Positions 21,501-27,570 of a stretch of 27,570 nucleotides of DNA are shown here, in pieces. Location of the stretch: positions 2,641,220 through 2,668,789 of the forward strand of contig LSYV01000004.1 of the NCBI GenBank assembly GCA_001584585.1. Direction: 5' to 3'. The position numbers and the translations under genes were made by a program. The notes under the pieces are model-generated. The model saw only the letters and a list, made by a program, of their open reading frames with translations. It was not told where the DNA came from and searched no databases. How positions within the stretch are numbered: position 1 is the first letter of the stretch; every line of letters begins with the position of its first letter. Source of the DNA: Gonium pectorale (lineage: Eukaryota; Chlorophyta; Chlorophyceae; Chlamydomonadales; Volvocaceae).

Positions 21501-23388
21501 GTCTGAATGAAGCGGGTTCGCGAGTCCGTGGTTAGGGGCATGACGGGTGACCTGGTTGCACCAGTGGCGCTCGCCACTTCAGAGGACCCGGCACCTCAAC
21601 GCCACGACGCAACTCGTGCGCGAGCGCGCAGCGTCGCCACAAACAACCCTGACCCCAGACCGTAAGGCTCTGAAACGCCCGAATCCACAACCAAACCCCG
21701 TGTTCCCACGGCGCAGGTCGAGCGTGGTGGCGGTGATGGACATCATGGGCGTGCTGTTCTCCGCGCTGCTGTACGCGCCGCTGGTCAACATGATGGTGGT
21801 GATGCCGGTGGTGTCGGCGGAGCGCAACATTTTCTACCGCGAGAAGGCGTCGGGCATGTACCGCCCCGCCGTGTTCGCGGCGGCGCAGGGCCTGGCAGAG
21901 ATGCCCTTCCTGGTCGTACAGTCGATCCTGTACGTCATCATCATCTACACCACCGTGCACTTTGAGTTCGACTCGGCCAAGGCCATGTGGTTCTGGTGAG
22001 TTGCCCGCGACACGGTCGGCCTCGCGCCGGCTGGCGGGGGGGCCGACACGACGTCGGTTCGCTTGCTCCGGGGTGCTCCGGGGAGTCCGCGAGCGTGGTG
22101 GTGCGAAGTACCCGGGCGTTGCGCGCCTCTGCCCGTGTGTTCACTCCTTCCCCTCACCGCCTACCCCGCACCCGCCGCCCCCGACTGCGCTCCGCCGCCT
22201 CCCCCGCCTCCCCCACCCCACCGCCCGCCCCACCCTCTCCCCTGCCCGCCCCCGCCAGGCTGTACGTGTTCCTGGGCTTTGTGTTCTTCACCTACCTGGG
22301 CATGGGCGCCATCAACTTCGCACCCAACATCCCCGCCGCCACCGCCACCGCCTCGCTCTTCATCCTCACCTGGAACATGTTCTGCGGCTTTGTCATAGCG
22401 CGCAAGGTGCGCCTGGTCGGGAGCGACAGAGGGAGTGGGGAAGGGAGTGGGGGAGGGAATGGTGCCTCGTGCGGTGGCCCACACATATGCAGAGTGCGTG
22501 CATCCGGATCCGTGCGGCTCTACCCCCCGCATGCAGAAAGAGGGGACTTAACGTGAGTTGGTGTCCCGCCTTCACGCCTTCATGCCGCTGCTTTGACGAA
22601 CACCCTCGCGCCTCATGCGTCCCCTCCACACGTGGTGTGTCATCCCATCCGCACGTGACACCCCGGCATGTAGAAAGCGAACCTGATCAGCCCGCACGCC
22701 GCTGCTCTACCGCACACCACTTACCCTCCCCTCTCCCCTCCCCTGCCCACTACCCGCCCCCCCCCCCAGGACATCCACCCCTGGTACCTGTGGGCCTACT
22801 ACTTCAACCCGCCCACCTACATGATCTACGGCTGCGCGGTCAGCCAGATGGGCGACCTGGTGACCGAGACCATCGACACGGGGGACGACGAGACGATGAG
22901 CGTTGCGCAGTACATTCGGGACACCTTCAGCTACGAGTGAGTGTGGCCGTGGCCATGGCCGTGACCGCAACCGGATCGCAAGTCAGCCCCTGCCCCGCCT
23001 GTGTGTGATGCGCGAAGCGTGATGCGTGAGGCGGGATGCCAGCTAGTGTGACCGAGAGAGCGCGGGGCTTTGTGCGCTGCTCGGGGAATTGCACGCTGCA
23101 AATAAAGAGCGTCCCGGGTGCGCCGCCCCATGGCTGCCCCGGCTGCCCTGCGTACGCGCAAATGCGCGGGGCGCGCGTGATGCCATCTTGGCATGCATCG
23201 ACCGCCCTCACCCCGCCCACCCCTTGCCCCGCAGCCGCTCGCTGCCTTTTACCCCCCCCCTCCCCCCTCCGCCCGCCCACAGCTACTCGTACCGCGGCTG
23301 GCTGGTGCTCATCCTGGTGGGCTTTGTCGTATTCGCCCGGGCAATGTCCTACATCGGCCTCACGCGCTTCAACTACCAGAAGCGGTAG
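9569..23388 (+). CDS. Full-size ABCG/PDR-type ABC transporter, 29 exons
   Basis: An ATP-driven membrane exporter of the pleiotropic drug resistance family (NBD1-TMD1-NBD2-TMD2). The substrate cannot be read from sequence; plant relatives move terpenoids, hormones or lipids, mainly at the plasma membrane. My model is 1,538 residues, close to the usual 1,400-1,500, and every exon phase fits. Exons 1-2 are 9569-9571 and 9699-9829. They give an ATG directly followed by a GTAAGC donor, then a polyC-preceded acceptor, so the protein begins [12 protein letters not shown]. If that first junction is wrong, the in-frame ATG at 9744 (16 residues shorter) is the fallback. Residues [15 protein letters not shown] followed by [15 protein letters not shown] match the PDR N-terminal signature. 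The C terminus RFNYQKR fits the family's 'NFQRR' end. The other exons are listed by domain below. One intron contains an assembly gap. Confidence 0.92.
10071..13806 (+). other. ABCG transporter NBD1 block, exons 3-10
   Basis: Exons: 10071-10140, 10400-10967, 11607-11725, 12000-12102, 12318-12355, 12749-12829, 13063-13242, 13645-13806. Residue numbers follow the 9569 start. Walker A reads [11 protein letters not shown], with Arg 128 (CGT at 10577-10579) where Lys is expected. The Q-loop is [20 protein letters not shown]. The signature ISGGQKRR (321-328) is intact and split-proof. Walker B is [12 protein letters not shown] with Asp 345 and Glu 346 intact, assembled across an exon junction. The H-loop position is Leu 379 in ATLLQPSPE, as in plant PDR NBD1. 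[18 protein letters not shown] joins two exons only if the intron at 13243-13644 uses a GC donor (CAG|GCGCGT). The last exon carries an Asn/Ala/Gly-rich linker. Confidence 0.88.
11031..11333 (+). repeat. Intronic repeat, copy A, flanked by 43-bp direct repeats
   Basis: The 43-base sequences at 11031-11073 and 11291-11333 differ at about 3 positions (shared core ACGCATACGACGAGCG), giving a 260-bp period. The interior (11172-11286) is about 95% identical, in inverse orientation, to 14126-14242. It lies in the intron between ABCG exons 4 and 5. It could be one and a bit monomers of a satellite, or a small non-autonomous mobile element. No coding capacity was seen. Confidence 0.7.
13951..14001 (+). 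repeat. CA-rich microsatellite with ACAATAC units
   Basis: Runs of CACACA interspersed with ACAATACAC in the same intron as the gap. The same motif recurs at about 14759-14795 on the other side of repeat copy B. Confidence 0.8.
14126..14766 (-). repeat. Intronic repeat, copy B, inverted relative to copy A and interrupted by the gap
   Basis: 14126-14242 matches the reverse complement of 11172-11286 with about six differences. After the gap, 14728-14766 matches the reverse complement of about 11033-11069 with two differences. The element therefore straddles the N run. It lies in the intron between ABCG exons 10 and 11 and is flanked on both sides by CA-rich microsatellite. Confidence 0.75.
14243..14727. 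other. Assembly gap, 485 N
   Basis: An unresolved run of N inside an ABCG intron. The flanking protein reads continuously across the intron (RRVRQ joined to AFDASEP, phase 0 to phase 0), so a missing exon is not required. The gap falls inside repeat copy B, which probably caused it. Confidence 0.95.
14759..14795 (+). repeat. CA-rich microsatellite with ACAATAC units, right of the gap
   Basis: ACACACAATACACACAC repeated, just before the polypyrimidine tract and acceptor of ABCG exon 11 at 14816. It mirrors the stretch near 13951-14001. Confidence 0.8.
14816..17395 (+). other. ABCG transporter TMD1 block, exons 11-17
   Basis: Exons: 14816-15013, 15278-15394, 15585-15778, 16140-16239, 16487-16547, 16813-16958, 17272-17395. 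Hydrophobic segments include [25 protein letters not shown], a stretch around [43 protein letters not shown] and the last helix [18 protein letters not shown]. Family landmarks are [20 protein letters not shown] (like 'FYKQRD..FYP.WA') and [19 protein letters not shown] (like 'W.IW.YY.SP..Y'). A final exon gives [15 protein letters not shown] (like 'L..RG....YWYW'). Junction phases all agree. Confidence 0.87.
17780..20849 (+). other. ABCG transporter linker and NBD2 block, exons 18-24
   Basis: Exons: 17780-18118, 18432-18492, 18853-19024, 19302-19551, 19869-19989, 20335-20439, 20736-20849. The first is a hydrophilic linker ending in [16 protein letters not shown], the PDR 'F..V.Y.V.MP' block. 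Walker A GASGAGKT (935-942) is canonical with Lys 941. The signature position is [11 protein letters not shown] (1043-1053), the degenerate form usual for plant-type PDR NBD2. Walker [11 protein letters not shown] has Asp 1068 and Glu 1069, and the H-loop His is 1101 in [22 protein letters not shown] and [14 protein letters not shown] follow as in other PDR proteins. NBD2 is therefore expected to hold the catalytic ATP, with the ISGGQ of NBD1 completing the site. Confidence 0.9.
20554..20678 (+). repeat. Heptanucleotide tandem repeat (CCTGTGA), about 18 copies
   Basis: An almost perfect array of a 7-base unit, about 125 bases, in the 296-bp intron between ABCG exons 23 and 24. Because 7 is not a multiple of 3 the array is open in several frames, which creates spurious open frames on the minus strand. 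The last unit degenerates to CCTGTAA. Confidence 0.95.
21070..23388 (+). other. ABCG transporter TMD2 block, exons 25-29
   Basis: Exons: 21070-21429, 21717-21995, 22259-22406, 22770-22936, 23283-23388. The first begins with an Ala/Glu-rich linker, then [20 protein letters not shown] (like the PDR 'YWRNP.Y...R' block). The next starts [12 protein letters not shown]; the phase fits only if the intron at 21430-21716 has a GC donor (CAG|GCAGGT). [16 protein letters not shown] is the PDR 'VERTVFYRERAAGMY' motif. Helices follow ([51 protein letters not shown]). [20 protein letters not shown] is the usual 'IP.WW.W.Y...P..W..Y' block. The last exon gives [17 protein letters not shown] and the C-terminal FNYQKR. 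Confidence 0.9.
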
Positions 23389-24275
23389 CTGGGGCGCGGG
23401 GCGCGCCGGATGGGCGGGCGTGTGGCTTCAGTGCCCTGCCGGTCGGTCCGGGGCTGCCAAGGCATGGGTGGATGCGGGGGGGGGGCCCTGCCGTGCAGTT
23501 GGCGAGCTTAACGTTCTGACGGTTCTGGAGCCCGGACTGCAGAGAGCGGAGACCGCCCCGTGTACGTGCGCGCGCATACACACACATATGCGTCGTTTCA
23601 TTCCAACATATATGCGCGTGTTGGGAGGCAGGGAGGAACGCAAAGCGAGCAGAACTCAACCCCTCGGCTCCTGCCTTCGGTCGGTTAGCGCCCCGGACAG
23701 ACGAGCCGTCCCCCGTTCTGCTGGAGGGTCCCTTCTTTTACTGTCAAGTTGCCCGCCTGGGTGGGCGCAGTTGTGGAGCTGAGTCGTGCGTGTGTCAGTT
23801 CCGTACGGCATGTACGGCAGAACGGGTGCGCGTGCAGATGCGTGACTGCTCACTCTGACGACTATGATCATTCTGGGGGAGAAGAACGAGGTCACTGATT
23901 GGGGGGCTCCATGCATGTGGGCGTGGCATGCATCGGCGCAATGGGGGCCACACAAACAAACAACGGAGATGAAGATGCGATGGGGGGGGGGGGTATGCTA
24001 CAGCCAGAATTGCGAAAGACCGACGCGAATTTATACTGCGTGGAGAGTGCTGTGAATTTATACTGTGTGGATACATTGTAGTTTGCTGTTGTGGTCGTAT
24101 TCATCGCCATGAACTGCAGCGGCATGGAGCGCACGCGGGCAGAGGTTTGGACATTGCTGTTGGGTCGTGTTGGTTCCTGTTGCGGGGTGTTGCTCTTGAA
24201 GGATGCCAAGCCAGCTTGGGTTTTGCCCGGCGCGCCCTCCGACATGGCTTCTGTGTAAGGGTGCCGGTGGACTAC
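23389..24275 (+). other. 3' UTR of the ABCG gene, with TGTAA signal at 24254-24258
   Basis: After the TAG ending at 23388 the first TGTAA I find is in TTCTGTGTAAGG (24254-24258), giving a 3' UTR near 880 bases. It becomes AT-richer after 23860 and contains a G-run at about 23982-23993. Algal 3' UTRs of this length are common, so no extra gene is needed. Confidence 0.55.
24025..24071 (+). repeat. Two 20-base direct repeats in the 3' UTR
   Basis: GCGAATTTATACTGCGTGGA (24025-24044) and GTGAATTTATACTGTGTGGA (24052-24071) differ at two positions and are 7 bases apart. They are AT-rich in an otherwise GC-rich setting. Confidence 0.75.
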
Positions 24276-24501
24276 TGGAGGCCTCCGCGGCCAGAGGCCC
24301 ATCTGCTTTCAACCACATACTCAGGGATCACTCACCGCACGAATCGCCAGCGACCCGTCCCCGCCATTGCCCTGGTTGGCGGCTCTCCCGACCGCACGGG
24401 ATCCCCCCTGTCTCTGAACCGATTGGGTGGCCCGCGGGTCGCCATTTTTGCAGCGTGGGCCCCCTCTGATCAGTCCCTAGACTGCTCCCATTGCCTCCGA
24501 A
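24276..24501. other. Short spacer and presumed promoter of the last gene
   Basis: Fewer than 300 bases separate the inferred ABCG polyadenylation site from the start region of the next gene. I see no TATA box or repeat in it. The two genes are tandem (plus, plus). Confidence 0.35.
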
Positions 24502-24519
24502 ATGAACGCTGGCGCTTGA
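24502..24519 (+). other. Possible upstream mini-ORF (MNAGA)
   Basis: ATG at 24502 opens a five-codon frame ending in TGA at 24517-24519, nine bases before the proposed main start at 24529. Its context (CGAAATGA) is reasonable. It lies in the 5' UTR only if transcription starts upstream of it, which the sequence does not show. Confidence 0.3.
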
Positions 24520-24528
24520 AGCACCACA

Positions 24529-27500
24529 ATGGCGTCGGGAGACCAGCCGCCATACCAGGTGAGCGCCGGCTCGTTCATGAGTGTAAACAAAGCCATGCAC
24601 TGATGAGCTTCGTTGTGACGAGCATTCGCTCTTCCCCCCTGACCGTCTGCAGGCCGCCCTGGCGGCCCTCGCGTCTGCGGTCGTTTCGGGCTTTCCGGAC
24701 GTAGCGGCTGGCCGGCCACCGGACCCCGAGCTGCTGACAAATTGTACAAAGGCTGTATTGGGCTATGATGGCCACTTGGCGGCCCGCCCGGCCTCAGGCG
24801 CGCAGGTCGCGTCGGCTCTGCTTGCCAGCAAGCTGGCCGATCCACTGCTCCAGCTCCTCGCGCTCAGCGGCAGGGAGGGCTTCAGCCCACCAGGCTGCGC
24901 ACAGCTGCGGCCGCCGCTGCCACGCGCGTACGGGAACACCTATCGGCTGCTGTGGGAGACAACGCAGACTCTCCTCTCGGGCCGTCTGGCACGACTTACC
25001 ACGGGCCCTGTCGATGCCCCCACACGCCGCGCCGCCGAGGCCTTCGTCCTAAGTTCCTGCGGACCGGCACCCTCCGCTGCTGCAGCCGGGCGCTGGCGGA
25101 GCAGGCACAGGGGTCGAAACAATGCCCCAACGCGGAACTCAACAAGGGGCGTGTGGTCGAAGGCCGGTATGCAATGCTCGCCGTAAGCCTCATCGGCCAA
25201 TTCATCCTGCAGCGCAGTCGGGCCGCCGCCGACCCCATCTCCGATGGTGCCGCTGAGGGGCGCCCTGGCGGCGGCGGCGGCGGCGGCGCGCTGTGCCGGA
25301 GCTGTCGGCCAGCGGGGTCCTGGACCACAGGGCGCGGCTGATGGTCCTGGGCCTCCTCGCCGCCGCCGACGACCCGGCGGCGGCGGGTGGTGGCGGCGGC
25401 GCGGCGGCAGCTTTTATGATGCTTGCAACGGCTGCCGAGGCGTTCGCCCGCGCCTATGCTGGCGGCGGATGTGCGGTCGCTACCGTACTGCCGCTGCCGC
25501 CGCGACCGCTGACGCCGCCTTGGGGTCCCTGCGCCCAGTACCTGACGCTGGCGGCGGCGGTCGCGACCCTGGCGGCGGCGGGCTACGGCGGTGGCTGCGA
25601 TGGTGGTGACGGCGGCCATTATGGCGGCGGCGCCGTTGCAGAGGGCGCCGGTGCTGGAGTCGGAGTCGGGTCTCACTGCCGGGGCAGTTACGGCCTACCC
25701 CGGGCTCTTGCAAGGGCCCTCTGGGGAGTGGCAGCTCTGGATTCGGAATCGGGCGTGGAGGCGGAGCGTCTGTTCGCTGTCCTGCTGTCCATGGTGGAGG
25801 CCGAGGCGGACCGCACCGCCGCCGCCACACAGCCGACGGGTTGCCCCGGCGGCGGCTGTAACGTGGAGGGTGCCGGTGGTAGCGCCGGCGGCAGCGGCCC
25901 TATCGCCCCCGGTGGCTGGTCGTTCCTGGTGGGTCCCCGCGCGGCTCACGTGCTGTGCATGCGCATCGCCCATCTGGCCGTGGACACCGGGGAGGCAGCC
26001 GCGGCCTCCACTCCTGCTACGGCCGGAGCTGCCGCCGGTGGAGGCAGCCCAGACGTCCCCCCGCCGCAGACGCCGCTGCTGCTCCACCCCCGTGGTGCAC
26101 GGCACCTGGCGGCGCGGGCCCTGGCCGCCGCCCGGTGCCTGCTGCTGGGGCCGCTGGCGGGACGGCGGCGGCGGCGGCGGGCACATGGCGGCGGCGGCGC
26201 AGCAGCGGCAGCCGCAGAAGCCGCAGAGCGGTGGCGGCGGCGGCTGGCGGGTCGCTGCCGGCGGGGTACTGGGAGGCGGTCGTTCGGGCGCTGCGCGTGC
26301 CCGTCGCCTTCGCAGCCAGGCTGCGGTCGTCGTCGGCTGCGGCGGCGTCCGATGGCTGCGACCTGGCTTCCATCGGCCGCCTGCCCGGGGCGGGGTTGGG
26401 CGGCATGCTTGCGGTGCCGGGGCTGGGGGCGGGAGGTGAGGAGGGCGGCGGGCAGGGCTCGTTGGCGGGTGGCGCACGAAGGCCAGGGGGGGCAAGGTGG
26501 CACGGCGGGCTGCGGGGCGCTGTCGAGCCAGCATCGCGACAGTTGGAAGACGTGCGGTGGGGGCACATGGAGGGACAAGAGGAGGGCGACATATAAGGTA
26601 AAAGGGTAAAGGGTTTGGGGGATCTGCCCCCCCCGGCGGGATACGAGCCGTTAGGTCCACCGCCCCTGTCAAGTCAGTTTTGCTTTCTTGAACTTGCTGC
26701 CCACCCGAAAGTGGGGGTTAAACCCCAGAAGGGGAAAGGAGCGCGGGCATTACGGTGAGGGCACCGCGACAGGGAGCGCTGTCCTGGTTACGTGGCCAGT
26801 TTGGGTTGCTCGATGGGGTCTCAGCCCGTGCTTGGGGCCAAGGGCCATCATTCAGAGGCGATCTGCTGGGGCGCTCGGTTTTTTGTATGCTAACCTACTG
26901 CAAATCCCTGCCCTCCCGCCCTGCGACCAGGCTTCCTGCCTTCCTCACCCCCCGCCGCCCTCGCCCCCGCCCTCTCCTGCGGCCTGCTGCCCGCCCTGGA
27001 GTGCTGCGTCCGCGCCCTGGGCCGCTCCGCCGACCCGCGGGACGTTGGGTCGCTGTGCGAGCTGCTGAGGGGCTCGCTGCTGGAGCAGCCCGGCGGCCTG
27101 GCGGCCGTGCTGGCGTTCGGGCCGCCGGGGCAGGCGGTGCCGCTGCTGAACTCCCTGGCAAAGGTGCTGCGCCGCTGCGTGGAGGCAGTTGAGGCCGCGG
27201 CGGCGAAGTCAAAGGCTTCTGCGGCGGCGGCTGCCGGCCCAAGGGCGCCGCCATCCTTGCTGCCGGAGGACGCCCGAAGGTGGCTGTGCGCTAACCTCGC
27301 GGACCTGGCGACACTGTTGGGCAGGGCACTGTCGGCAGCGTGGACCGACCCACGGTTCGCTGAGGTCGCCGGCGTCGCTCCCGCCTCCGCTAGAGCGGCC
27401 GATGCGGCAATCGCTGGACCCGCGGATCCGCCACAGCCGCTGCAGCTGCGGTGCCTGCTGTCGCTGCTGCTGCAGCGCTGGCTTCCTGCGCTGTCGAGGG

Positions 27501-27570
27501 CGATAGCGGTGGCGCCCAGGCTGCCGACCCGGGACCGACGTCGGCCGGCCGTACGGCGGCAGCACAGGAC
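24529..27570 (+). CDS. Unrecognised large Ala/Gly-rich protein, 5' part; frame interrupted, runs off the window
   Basis: The start is ATG at 24529 in a good algal context (CACAATGG). Exon 1 (24529-24558) encodes MASGDQPPYQ and ends CAG|GTGAGC. Exon 2 starts at 24653 after CGTCTGCAG and runs to 26435 (donor GGAG|GTGAGG). Exon 3 starts at 26931 after CGACCAG and is open to the window end. Exon 2 to exon 3 joins in phase (GAG|G then GC TTC), reading AGGFLPSSPPAALAP. Inside exon 2 the protein-like frame changes near 25045-25100, again in the GGC run at 25257-25293, and again in the GGC/CGG-rich stretch 26158-26260. Each change is one base in the same direction, so the net phase is restored. The protein is rich in Ala, Gly and Leu helices (for example LALVAQ-like repeats such as GLLPALECCVRALG in exon 3). 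I do not recognise a domain. It may be a helical-repeat protein of the kind common in volvocine genomes, but that is a guess. It could be a pseudogene or contain sequencing indels. Confidence 0.5.
25257..25293 (+). repeat. GGC trinucleotide run at a frame change
   Basis: About eight GGC/CGG units. Upstream of it the frame reading EGRYAMLAVSLIGQFILQ is protein-like; downstream the frame reading SGVLDHRARLMVLGLLAAAD is. The two are different frames and neither stays plausible across the run. Confidence 0.55.
26158..26260 (+). repeat. GGC/CGG-rich stretch at a second frame change
   Basis: A dense CGGCGG tract. The frame ending RALAAARCLLLGPLAG gives way to Arg-rich sequence, while a different frame becomes protein-like afterwards (GYWEAVVRALRVPVAFAARL) and leads to the exon 2 donor in the right phase. 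Confidence 0.5.

Noticed and set aside
21962..23008. 348-residue plus-strand open frame across the end of the ABCG gene
   Set aside because: It runs through introns and in the wrong frame through exons 26-28. The spliced frame gives the conserved TMD2 sequence instead.

Overview
This is GC-rich nuclear DNA from a chlamydomonadalean (volvocine-type) green alga. The evidence is many short introns, C-rich tracts before acceptors, TGTAA polyadenylation signals, Ala/Gly-rich insertions in proteins, CA/GT microsatellites and a scaffolding gap of 485 N. I cannot name the species. No bacterial, viral or CRISPR features were seen.

Layout. (1) 1-~765, plus strand: the last coding exon (207-245) and 3' UTR of a gene that starts outside the window. 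(2) ~1100-7822, minus strand: a complete 13-exon gene for long-form tRNase Z (ELAC2/TRZ type), 986 residues in my spliced model, converging on gene 1. (3) 7823-9568: about 1.75 kb between divergent genes, with three stem-loops and no convincing gene. (4) 9569-23388, plus strand: a full-size ABCG/PDR transporter in 29 exons, 1,538 residues, ordered NBD1-TMD1-NBD2-TMD2, with a long 3' UTR to about 24275. Its introns hold an inverted pair of repeat copies (one at the N gap) and a heptamer satellite. (5) 24529 to the window end, plus strand: the 5' part of an unrecognised Ala/Gly-rich protein gene whose reading frame changes three times inside one long exon.

The two large models were built by hand from splice-site phase and family conservation. 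All exon phases agree and the summed lengths are multiples of three, which is strong internal support. Three of the 40 introns in these two genes appear to be GC-AG. The genes are not an operon and have no evident shared pathway: tRNase Z trims tRNA 3' trailers, and the ABCG protein is a membrane pump. I found no clearly new biological system. The points most worth a second look are the Arg-substituted Walker A in NBD1 of the pump, the GC-AG introns, in-frame alternative start and splice choices in tRNase Z, the intronic inverted repeat, and the frame breaks in the last gene.
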